The position numbers and the translations under genes were made by a program. The notes beneath the pieces are model-generated. The model ran no database searches and was not told the origin of the DNA. It saw only the letters and a program-made list of their open reading frames with translations. Positions 1-11,009 of a stretch of 64,000 bases of DNA are shown here, one piece after another; the first letter of the stretch is position 1, and each line of letters begins with the position of its first letter. This stretch comes from Gaeumannomyces sp. JS-464 (lineage: Eukaryota > Ascomycota > Sordariomycetes > Magnaporthales > Magnaporthaceae): assembly GCA_002197995.1 (NCBI GenBank), contig NGZR01000003.1, positions 5,270,001-5,334,000 of the forward strand, in the 5' to 3' direction.

Positions 1-129
1 TCGGAGGCGATCTCGTAGGGTCGACTTTGGTACCCCGTTGGCGCGGGCAGCCTTCCGGATTGAAACCTTTGCCTGCACCGCAGCAACGGCTCGTTCGACG
101 TCTTCTTCTGTATACTGTTTCTCCGGCAT
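1..129 (-). CDS. N-terminus of psq-type HTH transposase (pogo/Fot1-like), partial
   Basis: Reading leftward from an ATG at 127-129, the minus strand stays open to the window edge and gives 43 residues beginning MPEKQYTEEDVERAV. The pattern (YTEEDVERAV, then SIRKAARANGVPKSTLRDRLR) is the helix-turn-helix psq domain that starts pogo/Tigger/Fot1-type DDE transposases: an acidic helix, then IRKAA..GVPKSTL as the recognition helix. The rest, including any DDE catalytic domain, lies outside the window, so I cannot tell whether the element is intact. A cellular psq-domain regulator is possible but less common in filamentous fungi. Domain identity is fairly clear; the mobile-element assignment is inference. 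Confidence 0.6.
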   Translation of the reverse strand, partial: MPEKQYTEEDVERAVAAVQAKVSIRKAARANGVPKSTLRDRLR

Positions 130-992
130 CTCAGCATTCGAATGCAGCAAAAAGGAAGGAAAACAGATCAAAATTGATGGAATCCCGTAGAATTGAAGTA
201 CGCGCGACGATTCGAGGTTGTGGGCCCCGTGGGTGGACGGACAGGGGGGGCGGACGGACAGGGGGTGCCCCGACTTATCAAAAGGCCGAGCGCCGCCTCA
301 GACTTAGGGAGCGGTATCCAATGGATACACACCAGCCTCGAGCAGTGGGGCTGCTGTGCCGGCAGCCAGGCTCTACAAAACAGCTCGAAAAGCCGACACC
401 AGTGCTGTGCAACACAACCGAAAGCCGGGCCGTCTCCAATGAAAGCCACGCGGGTTCTAACTTGTCTGCCAGGTATCGGCTTGGCGTCCCAGCCCAAGCT
501 CCGTAACCTTGATTTCTTCAGAATCGTGCCTTGGCGCCAACGACGGGGCGTGCTCGAGTGACTCTCATTCCGTTTCTTTTGTGGCACAGCCACCTCTCAG
601 CCCTGACAGTAGAGAGGGCGATAGGGAGAAGGGAACACTCCTGCGCTATTCAGGTACGAGTTCACAAACGACATGGTGTTCAGTGCGCAATCTGGACAGG
701 GCGCGAGGGCGAAAAGTGGCAAAGGGAAAAAATATGAGCGTTCTCTAGGCATCCTTTCTCTGATAATTAGGTAGATACCACGGCAGGCAGCCATAACGTG
801 CACACAAGAGTAACCAGACCTTCGCCCACTTTTTTTCCTCGTGAATTATTGCAGCAGACACAGCTTTCCACATGTTCGCCATCCATATTCAAGCTCTTTG
901 AGTGATCCCTTCATTATTTACCAGCCCTCATTGCTTCCTCGCCTTGCCTTCAATGGCCTTGCCCGAAAAGGGAAAGGACGAACAGCCTCGCC
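130..992. other. Intergenic, no supported gene
   Basis: Upstream flank of the psq-domain gene and of the membrane-protein gene. Overlapping short open frames on both strands have no recognisable motif. A small G-rich direct repeat (ggacggacaggggg, twice) lies near 235-260. No terminal inverted repeat of a transposon was recognised here. Confidence 0.5.
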
Positions 993-2513
993 ATGGCTTA
1001 AAAAAAATTCCACCTGCCCCTGGCCGCGGCCGTCGTGCCCGCGATCATCGGATGCCTCTCCATCGCGCTCTCGCTTCAAAGGGTCATGCACGAGAACATC
1101 GTCGGCTGGGCGCGGCATCATACAGCTCCTGGTCTGGTGGCTTCTCCACAAGATCTTCACGCCCCTTTGGACCGGCATGCTTACACCCAAGATCGGAATA
1201 CTCCACAGCGGTGTGAGTATCAGAGTTCCCAACTATTCCACCAACGCCTCGAGTGCTCGGGCCACCCACTGGCCCCCAACAACATCAGGGAGGCTACCAA
1301 AGGTAACCGTTCTACATGGACGAGGGAAAATAGCCTTCTCAATCATCTCCCTTGGAAAAGTAAGTTAATTCTAACCACGATGGTGTGTTTACTTTGTTAT
1401 TGTAGGTCTCTCTCCCGGAGATAATTCTCCGGCACGAACGGGAGCCTTGGTCAACATAGGTGCCTACCTAGCCAGCCAGGAGCCTCTGTATACCATCAAC
1501 CAACGGCACGGTATCACAAAAACTCGGCAACACAGGCTTCATATATCATGGTCGGTCATCTGGAGTCGCCGCTTCCCCTGGTCTCGTTGAACCCAAGACT
1601 CTCGACCACGCCGGCAGGATTACAGCCTACTCTTATCTGGAGAATGGCTACGAATCCATCGTGTCATGTGGCTACACCAACACTACCTAGCCAGCTGCTC
1701 AAGTTTCAGGACGACCCTATAATGGCCACTGCCCCAGATAAAAGCCAACAAGTCTATGCCGCGTGGGCATCCGGCAACCTGCCCAATGTTAAATGGGTCG
1801 AGTGCACATCTCTCATGGTCGTTGGTAATAGCGGGAAACGGCGGTAATAACCATTACATGTACGGCTCTGTTGCGGGAAGCTCATACCCGTTATTTCAGA
1901 ACCTCTCCTGCAAGGTAAGGTTCACCCCGGCGGTCTTCAACGTCACAGTGAGCATGAACAGCAAACCATCGTCGTCAACAAGTCTGAACATCGGGCCGAG
2001 ACCCCACAGGAAAAATAGGACGGGTGTATGCTTCTTAAGAATGCGTTATATTCCGCTGGGTTCATCTCGCACACACTCAGTATACTCTACACTTCAGTTC
2101 CGGGAGACGCGCTGAAGGGTAACGTGTATACCCTGGCTCATGGCGAACTGATGAAGAGGAGCGATTACAAGGAGAGTCTAGATCGCGACGGGGTGGACGC
2201 TAAGCGGGAACACGCCGTTCCGAGCGTCAAGGAGGCGCTCGAGGCTATTATCGACACACCAAAGTGGTCGAGGCCCCTGGCCGGTCGACCGTGGCCATCG
2301 AGGCCGTCAGTTTCGGCGAGCCCTACTACGTCTATCCTTCCTTCTTCCTCGCCATCGTGGTCCTCGCCGCCATGGTGTGTGAGATGGCGCGCATATACCA
2401 GTCTATTGGGAAGGGCAATGCCTCCGTTTGCCGAAGAGCACCTGGACTGGTCGGAGACCAGCGAACCCCGTCACAGCCGGCGAAGGCTTTCACGAAGCTC
2501 ATCGGCAGTGTAA
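993..2513 (+). pseudogene. Fungal integral membrane protein, broken reading frame
   Basis: Fragments of one protein lie in order in different frames. A first membrane helix (LAAAVVPAIIGCLSIALSL, about 1020-1080, frame 3) is followed by a predicted outside region with pieces such as GYESIVSCGYTNTT (about 1650), VKWVECTSLMVVGN (about 1800) and FTPAVFNVTVSMNSK (about 1920-1965). Near the end come ILYTSVPGDAL (about 2080) and a C-terminal helix, PSFFLAIVVLAAMVCEMA (about 2335-2390). This order matches an uncharacterised fungal family with one N-terminal and one C-terminal membrane helix around an extracellular domain, as I remember it. The presumed ATG at 993 is followed at codon 3 by TAA, and at least four frame changes are needed. 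It is either a pseudogene or damaged by sequence errors; exact exons are not resolvable. Confidence 0.4.
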
Positions 2514-2596
2514 TGAATCGCCTCGTTGGGAAGCAAGTGGAGATACCGGGGTCGAGACATAACAATAACCCGGGCGGCACTGCCTACCCAGCTTAC

Positions 2597-4141
2597 CTAT
2601 ATGGAAATCTCCTCAAGCTTCTTCACTATAGCCATGATGTACTGAGTTCCAACGACAATGCCATCTGCATCCTCCAAGTTCTTCACATGTCCAACTTCAG
2701 ACTCGAGACCAGTCAAGCACGCAACCACAGCATCAGCGTACTTCTGCCCCATCAGCCGCGGCACTGTTCTAGTAGCCAGACTAATGTACTTCTTCTTCAG
2801 CTCCTCCGGAGCGCGTAGCGTCGACATCCTAGCATCCTTCACACCACCCCCCAACTCTGATAGTCGGTTCCGGAACGAGGCCCAAAAGGCGATCTCGAGC
2901 AGGACGACGCCGATGCCGAAGATGTCGTCCTGCATCCGGAACTCGTCCCCGCGCTGCAGCCGGTGCCTCTCCGGGCTCAAGTAGATGCTCTTCTCCCAGT
3001 CCTCGACGGGGAGCATGAGCGAAGCCGCGTCCACTTTGCGGATGTTGTCGAAGCCTACAAGAAACGGCGTGCCGATAGCATAGGGCCACTGCTGCCCTTC
3101 TGGTTGGTCTTGGCGGTCGAACACGACAACATTATCTGGTCGGATTTGCTTGTGCACAAACCCGGCTGAGTGGAGGACAAAGACAGCAGTCACGATGCTC
3201 TTGGCCAGGATGATGCGCTGGTTCAGGGGGTGCTTCACTTGTGGTTTGCCGTATTCGCAGAGAACGTCCCCGAGGGTTCTTGGGTTCGTCAGACCTTGCG
3301 GGAAGGGGAAATGGAGCTCGAATCGGTTCTGCAATTCGTCATATTGGAAGCCGTCGCAGTGAAGAATGCCCATTAGACGCGGGTCGGCTTGGCGCAGGAT
3401 GGCGGCGATGTCGCGGACGACCTTGCGAAGATCCTTGATCTCTTGTTCCCGAGCATCGTCACTGTAGGTGCGATACTCGATGATGTGGCGAGCATGGGCC
3501 GGGTCGGCTCCGGCTGGGGTGCTCAGAACGAGCGAGGAGTTCGGAATTCTCTCCCGGGTGTCTGGCTCGTCTGGGCGGTTGAGGAGCAGCTGCCGAGGCC
3601 CTCCCTTTGTGTTCTCAAGCGACTGCTCGACAGCGTCTCGAAGCCGCTGTACCTTTCTCACCGCCAGAGACTCGTAGGGGTCTGTTTCGGAGTCGTTGGT
3701 TGCCTTCGATGTCGAAAGAGCCCGTCTCCCAAAAAGGAAGAATACGAGTGCCCTTTTGAAGAAGCGGTCGCTCCACTCCTCGAGTTTAATGGCTTCAGCC
3801 TCGGCCTTCTTCTTTGCGGATGCAGACATCTTGACTTTGCCGTCTGCTGGGCTAGGCAGAAGTAAGACAAGTCGCTCGAGAATGTTCCTCAGCGCTTGGA
3901 ACATCTGCACAAGCTCGCTCTTTAGTTCATCCGGAGCTTCGTTGCTCTCGTCGAGGACAGCCATTAGTATCTCTTGGGTCTGAGAGTTGTTGGCCTTGAT
4001 CACGAGGTCGATCAGGTTTTTCCAGTCATCTTCGCAGTGCTGAATGCGTTGAAGTACAGCGTCTCCAAGCGACACGATTACCTCCAGCAGTCCCGGTATT
4101 CCAATTGCCAGCCCAGCAATCCCCAGGGCGAGCTCGGCCAT
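2597..4141 (-). CDS. HeLo-like N-terminal domain fused to a pseudokinase
   Basis: Uninterrupted 514-residue protein from a good-context ATG (4139-4141). Residues 1 to about 140 start with a glycine-spaced hydrophobic helix (AELALGIAGLAIGIPGLLEV) followed by amphipathic helices, the layout of fungal HeLo/HELL-type membrane-targeting domains. Residues about 215-500 have a protein-kinase fold with degenerate catalytic motifs. The HRD loop reads HKQIRPDN (about residue 330), so the catalytic Asp is Gln, and DFG is replaced by VGFDN (about 365). YLSPERHRLQ stands where the APE segment is expected. Phosphotransfer is therefore unlikely. In MLKL and plant MLKL-like proteins a helical-bundle killer domain sits before a pseudokinase. 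By inference this could be a membrane-acting cell-death executor switched by the neighbouring active kinase, whose start lies 382 bp away head-to-head. No intron is needed. Confidence 0.75.
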   Translation of the reverse strand: MAELALGIAGLAIGIPGLLEVIVSLGDAVLQRIQHCEDDWKNLIDLVIKANNSQTQEILMAVLDESNEAPDELKSELVQMFQALRNILERLVLLLPSPADGKVKMSASAKKKAEAEAIKLEEWSDRFFKRALVFFLFGRRALSTSKATNDSETDPYESLAVRKVQRLRDAVEQSLENTKGGPRQLLLNRPDEPDTRERIPNSSLVLSTPAGADPAHARHIIEYRTYSDDAREQEIKDLRKVVRDIAAILRQADPRLMGILHCDGFQYDELQNRFELHFPFPQGLTNPRTLGDVLCEYGKPQVKHPLNQRIILAKSIVTAVFVLHSAGFVHKQIRPDNVVVFDRQDQPEGQQWPYAIGTPFLVGFDNIRKVDAASLMLPVEDWEKSIYLSPERHRLQRGDEFRMQDDIFGIGVVLLEIAFWASFRNRLSELGGGVKDARMSTLRAPEELKKKYISLATRTVPRLMGQKYADAVVACLTGLESEVGHVKNLEDADGIVVGTQYIMAIVKKLEEISI

Positions 4142-4523
4142 GGCTCTTGTTTTCCCTCTTGAGGTTCTGTCGCCGGGAAGTGCTGATTACATGAGGACCG
4201 AGGGGCAGTCTGGTAGCTGAAGGGGAGGGGGAGGGGTTCCATCGAATGGAGGGTGCAGTAGAGCGCGGGACATTCCAACCGCGTTCCAATGTTTTGTTCA
4301 GCCCCCAAGCTTGCATCCTCGCAGCCTGACCACCCCTCAATTCACCTTGGCTCCCCCCTGCACTTTTGAAGAGAACCAAGGCCACCAATATCTCGGCCTT
4401 GACCACAACACTTTGCAATCGCCAGCGGCCCTGTCTAAACCCGCCAGTCCTTTCCGGAGGCGCCTCCTCTCGGAATACGGCTGGGCTGGGGTAACGCAGA
4501 CCTCAACCTCCAAATCAGACTCA
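4142..4523. promoter_or_regulatory. Shared divergent promoter of pseudokinase and kinase-ankyrin genes
   Basis: Only 382 bp separate the two start codons, which face away from each other. This suggests co-regulation from one bidirectional promoter. No clear TATA box was seen; a CT/GA-rich stretch (aaggggagggggaggggtt, near 4219) is the only notable element. The co-regulation is inference. Confidence 0.55.
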
Positions 4524-7500
4524 ATGGCATCTGTATCGTCCCTCTCGGACGACGAGGAAGTGGTAGTGCCGTTCAAAGCTCACATCAGCGATCTATCGGC
4601 GGAGCACGAAAGCCTGCGGAAACTGACCCTGATATCTGCTGGGGAGGACATCGGCACAGATGCTACGACCTCTGGCTCGCCTGTGGTCCATTTTGCCTCA
4701 CTTCTGCAGACGCTCGGAGTCCCAGGGCCATCCGCGCCGGGGTTCTCCTCAGAGCTACTGGGATCCGGGGCACAGTTCACCGTCCACAACACGGACATTA
4801 CCTTTGACGACGACCCCGAGCACAACAGACACCTGGTCGCGACAAAGACGCCCAGGTTTTTTCTCGAAGCCTCAACTCGCCTCGACTTGTCCGCTCCCGC
4901 AGCCCGCCGCCCGCTTCGAGACTTGGTGCTCGAGGTTACGGCCTTGTGTCACCCTAATCTGCGGAATCACGAGAACATCGTCAAGATCTTGGGCTGGGGA
5001 TGGAACCTGCGCAGCTGGCACTCGCCGCCTTTTATTGCGCTCGAGCTGGCCAGTGGGGATCTTGAGCAGTGGATAGGTTCTCCTCCATTTTCGTCCTACG
5101 AAGTCCAGCTGCACGTTGTTTCCGATGTTGCCGCTGCCCTGGACGCCATCCATCGCGTTGGCCTGGTTCACGGCGACGTCAAGCCTAGTAACATCCTTGT
5201 GTTTGAGCGGCAGCCTCGCTGGATCGGGAAACTTTCCGATTTTGGGTGCGGCACAAATTTCGCCCTGGACGGAACCTTTAACGGTAGAGGGACCATCGGC
5301 TGGCGCGCACCGGAGCTCCGCCAGCAATGGGATCATGGAACGCCTTTCGAAGTGGACATCGTGGACCGGATTGACATGTATGCGTTTGGTCTTGTGTCCT
5401 GTTCCGTCCTTTGCACCACGGCGAGTCCCCAGGCGTGGCACGAAAAGGAGGGCGCAGACGAGAAAGCGCTTGCAGCTCTTGGACAGCAGGAGCACATACC
5501 CCCATTAGCTTTACCAGCACTCGAACACATGGTGCGCAGGACACTCTGTTGGGCGCCCCGGGATCGTGCCGCAAAAGCTGCCGAGCTAGTCCCTCCATTC
5601 AACGATGGAGACACTGATCCGTAAGGCAGCGAACCCCCTTTTTTCATTCCCTCTGTGCGTAGAAACTAACGGCGCATGCTTGAAGTATCTCGTCATTGGG
5701 GCTTGAGCATCTGAATCTACAGCAAAAAGACCCGATTCCTTGCAACTCAGCATACAAACGCCAGTATTGGGATTGGAGAATCCAGGAGATACCCGGAAGA
5801 CTATGGACCTCACTGAAAGCCTTATTCTTCGACAACAGTGAACCTTTGTCGCCTAATATGTCTTTTGCGCTCTGTCTTGAAGAGGCCGAGATTGCAGCGC
5901 AGCCGACCGACCCTAATGGCCACCATATGCTGCTCCGAATGCTCAGCCATGCCGCCCGGGGAGGCAGCCTGCAGGCCCAGAGCCTTGTTTTCGCCTTCCA
6001 TGAATACTACGGCTCGACTATCGATGAGGACCTCGCAGCGAAGAAACAAGAATGGCTCTTCAATTCCATTGCGACTGGAGCGCTTACATTCTCCAAACCC
6101 GCGCGGGCGGTCGACGCCGACGCCTTCGATGTTTCGCTCGACAAGTTTCACCGGGATGGTGGATTCAACAGACTCTACAGTGGCTTCAGCACCGAGATCC
6201 TAGATATTTTCATGTACGATCCAGGACGCAGAGCAGCAGTCGCACCACTCAACGACGATGGTGACTGTATCCTCCACCTACTAGCCTCGTTCTCACACAG
6301 GCCCGAAGCCCTCCGAGCCCTTGAGGCTGTCGCCACAGTATCCAACGTCAATACCCTCAACCGAGATGGTGAAACTGCCCTGTACCGAGCCTGTCTGTGT
6401 GGGGCCCACGAGGCTGTCATTCTCCTCCTCGGACTAGGCGCCGATCCAACCCTTCGGCCCTTTGGGTCCGCTGGCCCGTCTTGCCTCCACTGGCTCATTG
6501 CCTTTCATCCAGACAAGATGGAGACCGTCGCAGCGATGTTGGTAGGCAAAGGAGCTTCAACCCACGCGCTGACGCATGGTTGGGAAAAGATGCTTCACTG
6601 CCCCTTCAAGACCCCCTTCGGCAGCCCACTTCACTGGGCGGTGGAGTTCTCTTGCGTCGAGGCAGTCGGGGCGCTCCTCAGGTGCGGCGCTGACCCGGGA
6701 CTCCGGGACGGTGTCAAAACGTTTACCCTGCCATTCCGCGACCCGGGATTCGAGCCGAGAGCGGCAGACGAGGTCGGGCACGAAGACGTCATCTTGGGCC
6801 CTCCCGGTGGCTCCACACCCGTCGAGATCGCAGTGAGAAACTGGGACGCCCAAGTGCTCGAGATTCTGCTCCAGCACACCAACATCCGGGATGAGGGCGA
6901 GGGCATTGGTACTTCCCATCATCTCGTCGCCGGAGACTGGCGACGCATTGACAGTCGAGTTCGATTCTATAACCCCTTCCTCCGCGGCGGGCTGTATTCT
7001 AGACGGTCGCTGCTCCGGCATACAGTTCGGCTGCTCCTGGCTCATGGTCTGGACATCAACCTGCTAGCCCCATCCTGGCCCAGGGGCAAAAAAAGCACGG
7101 CTCTCATGCTTGCCGTGTTCTCAGGCCACCTCGACGTTGCGGAAGCTCTCCTAGAGGCAGGGGCCAACGTGAACATCGCCGACAGCACAGGCGCCACTGC
7201 GCTGATGTACATTGGGGGCCGCTATTCTGCGGTCGGCGGCTACGCACACGAGCAGCCCCAGATCCGCGCGGCGGAGCTCCTCCTCGCAAGTGGGGCTAGC
7301 ATCAGCGCTCGGGACAAGATGGGCAGATCCCCCATACTCGCCTTTGCGTGGGAAGGCCTGATGGGAGCCGTCGAGGTCATGTTGCAACACGGGGCCGCCG
7401 CAGACGATGCACCGGTCCCCAGGCGGGCTGGCAGTCGCGACGACTTTGACTACCCAGTCTTCGGACACCTGATTCTAGCAATTTTCGATGACGCCAAGGA

Positions 7501-8034
7501 TCGGAGGGCCTGGGACGCGAAGCTGGCTTCGATGCTGACGAGACATCTGCTCCCTATTTTAGGCGACCACCGCCGCGACTTGCTCGTCCATGGCACGCTC
7601 CGCGCTGGCGCGGATGGTCATGCTTACCACACGATACTTCATCGGGCGGCCTTTGCAGGATACGTGAGATGCGTCGTCACCCTTGTGAAGGCGGGTTTCA
7701 ACGTCAATGCGGTCGTGGCCGTCGGTGGGAGGCCGTCTGAGACGCCGCTGGACAGGGCGATGTGGTCCCGCCACCATACTGAGTTGGAAAGACAAGGGAT
7801 GGTCTCAAAAGCAGGCAAGTTCGAATCTCCCTCCATCATCCAGGTCTCCAGGCTAGGGGCCTCTTGGCCCCTAGTAGTCGACTAAAGTTTTCTTCCAATT
7901 AACGAAACAAGACAGGGTTGGCGGACTTGGTCAAGGACTACGACGACATCATTGCGTTTCTGAGAGATCGCGGTGGACTGCAGGCCGAGGAGCTCCTCAA
8001 GCTAGCAGGCTCGGTCGAAATGGATATCATATGA
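4524..8034 (+). CDS. Protein kinase fused to ankyrin repeats
   Basis: Spliced model: exons 4524-5620, 5686-7814 and 7916-8034, giving 1114 residues. Intron 1 (65 bp) has donor GTAAGG and branch ACTAAC. Intron 2 (101 bp) appears to be a GC-AG intron (AG|GCAAGT ... ACAG); without it the frame stops at 7885. The start is the ATG at 4524 (context tcaATGg), since upstream in-frame codons lack ATG. The kinase domain (about 80-350) is complete: glycine loop GSGAQFTV (about 85), VATK lysine (about 107), HGDVKPSNI with catalytic Asp (about 215), SDFGCG (about 240), GTIGWRAPE (about 260). Ankyrin repeats run from about 556 to 1080 (NRDGETALYRACLCGAHEAV, LGADPTLR, AGANVNIADSTGATALMY). Ankyrin arrays commonly sense ligands or partners, so this is a candidate sensor kinase for the adjacent pseudokinase. 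The partnership is inferred from gene order only. Confidence 0.8.
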
Positions 8035-8910
8035 AAGGCCACGGCTACGTCGAGCCGAAGCTACGACCGTGGCTGTGACTGAGTAACACGTACGTACGCA
8101 GGACGGAAGGCGAGACATATCAGACGTCCATCTACGCACAAACTTCCCGATACCCCTACACGCCCTAGTCAGGTTGCCCTTTTCACCAGCACGAAATCTG
8201 CTTGGATGTGGCGCAACGGCAAGTATGGAGAGGCCTAACCGCCGTCCATAAAACCCCGCACCGTTCCCTGACACACATCGCGGCCTTGCCTGGTCAGCGA
8301 GTCGATGGCAAATAGTGATCATGGCGTCCTTAATATTGTCGCTTTGGCCTTCCATGCTGTCAGCGCGACAAGGCTCCATCAACCAAATATCAGACGATCC
8401 TGGTTCCTCCCGTGGGAGCCTTTTTTAGCGCCTGCAGCCCATCGCCGAAGGGCGCTCGTCTAAACTCTCTCCGCCGATAGTATCCCGGCCAGGCTGATAA
8501 GAATGGACGAAGGAAAATGGGGGAAATAAAGCTCGAATCTCGCCTCTGGCCTCCATGGCACGCGGCAATCAACCTGCAGAGAGAGCCCGGCGCTTAGCTT
8601 CAAAGGGGCGACTCGTCATCAATACCGTCTGAACCGATTCCAGGCACCTCCATCCGAGCTTGCACTGATCTTGATTAGCAACCATGCGCCGCTCCGCCGC
8701 TCTCCTCGGGCCGTCGAGGAGCACCATACCCTAAGCCGGCCCTGGCATACGTACCCGAGGTCGTGGTTGGGATCAAATAAAGGGGTGGCTGTCCGACTGA
8801 TCGGGTGGCTCTCTACAGGGCTCCGTACCATCCCAAGGTACCGAAGTTCGTTCTCCTAGTCATCAACTAGATCCTTCTCCTCTTCCTAGGCTACAAAGTC
8901 ATATGTTCCC
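8035..8910. other. Intergenic, chitinase upstream region
   Basis: No supported gene. It holds the 3' flank of the kinase-ankyrin gene and the chitinase promoter. An AT-containing stretch (gatcaaataaagggg, about 8768) lies about 140 bp before the chitinase ATG. Confidence 0.5.
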
Positions 8911-10348
8911 ATGAAGCAATCACTCGTGCTGTCTCTCCTCGCCGCTTCGGCAGCAGCTGGCCTCCACTTGCAAGGCCACGCCAGGCGAGATCCTGGAGCT
9001 CGCCGCGTTGCAAGGCAATCCAATGCTGGTTGTGCCGCCATCGGAAGCTCCAACGCGACGGAGGGAGGATTCCGCAGCGTTCTCTACGTGACGAACTGGG
9101 GCATATATGGAGCCAAGTTCTTGCCTCAATACACCCCAGTAGACAGCATAACGCATGTTCAGTACGCCTTTGCGGACATCAGGGAAGACGGGAGCGTGTA
9201 AGTCGAATAACCCACAAAGATATAACGGGAAGTGCTGCTAACAGAGACGACGTCGAGCCCCAACGCTCAGCGTCTCGTCCGACGAGTATGCCGACACCCA
9301 AAAGATCTTTGTCAACAGCAGCGCACCCCCAGGCGGCGGCGGCGGAGGCGGCGTCAACGGCAGCAAAGACGCCTACGGCATGGTGGAGCAGCTATACCGC
9401 CTGAAGCAGGAGAACCGGCACCTTAAGGTCCTCCTCTCGGTCGGCGGCTACACCTGGTCGCCCAAGTTCGCGCCCGTGGCCGTCGACGCGGCCAAGCGCG
9501 CCACCTTTGTCTCGACCGCCGTCAAGCTGATGGGCGACTGGGGCATGGACGGGCTCGACATCGACTGGGAGTACCCCGACACGGCGGCCAAGAACGCCGA
9601 CAGCGTCAGGCTGCTCGCGGACCTGCGCAAGGGGCTGGACGACTACGCGGCCAAGAACGCGCCCGGCTACCGCTTCACCCTGAGCTTCCCGGCGCCCGCG
9701 GGCCTGGCGAACTACAAGGCCTTCGACTTCAAGGGCATGGACGCGTCGCTGGACTTTTGGTCCGTCATGGCGTTCGACTTTGCCGGAAACTGGGACAACA
9801 CGACGGGCCACCAGGCCAACGTGTTCCCGGAGCCCTCCAGGCCGCTGGCGACAAAGGCCAGCATCGACCAGGCCGTGGCCGACTACGTCCAGGGCGGCGT
9901 GTCGCCGGGCAAGATCAACGTCGGCCTGCCGCTGTACGGGCGCTCGTTCGACAAGACCACGGGGCTCGGCATGCCCTACACGCCGTCGACGGCCGGGTCG
10001 CTCGACGGGCAGGCCGCCATCTGGCTGTACAAGGACCTGCCGCGCGCCGGGGCCGCCGTCCTGTATGACGACGTGGCCAAGGCGAGCTACACGTTCGACA
10101 ACTCGACGGGACAGCTGATCACGTACGACGACGCCAGGTCCGGGCAGTATAAGTCCCAGTACATCAAGGACAAGGGCCTCGGGGGCGTCATGTTCTGGGA
10201 GGCGTCCCAGGACAAGAACAACACGGACAGTCTGGTCCGCAGCATGACGGGCTGGCTGGGGAAGCTCCAGTGCTCACAAAACCTGCTGTCGTACCCAGGG
10301 TCGCAGTACAATAACATTCGTACCAACATGGGGAAGGGACGTGCGTGA
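8911..10348 (+). CDS. Secreted GH18 endochitinase
   Basis: Exons 8911-9197 and 9271-10348 give 454 residues. The intron is 73 bp (donor GTAAGT, branch GCTAAC about 30 nt before CTCAG). That acceptor joins the protein as ...REDGSV-VSSDEYADTQK, as in fungal class V chitinases; earlier AGs give wrong frames. An N-terminal signal peptide (MKQSLVLSLLAASAAAGL) is followed by a basic, Kex2-like stretch (ARRDPGARR). The TIM barrel carries KVLLSVGGYTWS (about 150) and the catalytic motif DGLDIDWEYP (about 190), with the Glu acid/base present. GLPLYGRSF and GGVMFWEASQD follow, and the C-terminus is the usual YPGSQYNNIR. No chitin-binding module is present. The enzyme would hydrolyse beta-1,4-GlcNAc chains outside the cell, either for wall remodelling or for chitin use. 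Confidence 0.92.
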
Positions 10349-11009
10349 AGGGGTAGATGAAGGTAGAGCCGGTGTTGAGACTTGGATCGACCACATGCCT
10401 AGATACATTCTGAGTAATAATATCTATTTGTGTGCTGACTCCCAAAACCATGTTAGCCATACAGCGGGAGCATACAGACTAGCCCCCCGTTTCATGAAAA
10501 TCACCCAGTACAGTATTGAGTCTGTTTATAGAAGCGATGCTGTTCGAGTCAGATCCATGACGAGTCGTTTCAGGGAGGGATATCCTCCTCTCCAAGGAAG
10601 CGGGGAAGTTCAAGTCCAGGCGGCCTTCTAACCCAAAAACATGTCAGATACAAGTAATTCCTAGGAATGTACTAAGCGTACAAGATGTCAGTTTCTCGTA
10701 CGAATGTTCAAACAGGCGAGTTGCAGCAAACAGTCATGCTCTCGTTCCCTGTTTGACGAGAGTCGATGCTGCCATCGTTCGGTATCGTTGATCCCAAAGC
10801 CCAAAACAAGGCACCAATCCCAAACCCCGCCCATGTGTCTATGATTTGTTTACTCATTCGCAAGCACAACGCCTGTCGTGCTCCCTCGGCCCCTTCCCAT
10901 CCTTTCAAGCGAACATTTGTCGGGCAAGGAGGAGCCTTAATAGGAAAGCAGGGTAAGTAATCCGACAGTCGTATAGGTACTGATTCATAGCACCCATACC
11001 AGATACTCT
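10349..11009. other. Intergenic between convergent chitinase and RVS161
   Basis: Shared 3' flank of two convergent genes; no further gene recognised. Confidence 0.5.
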
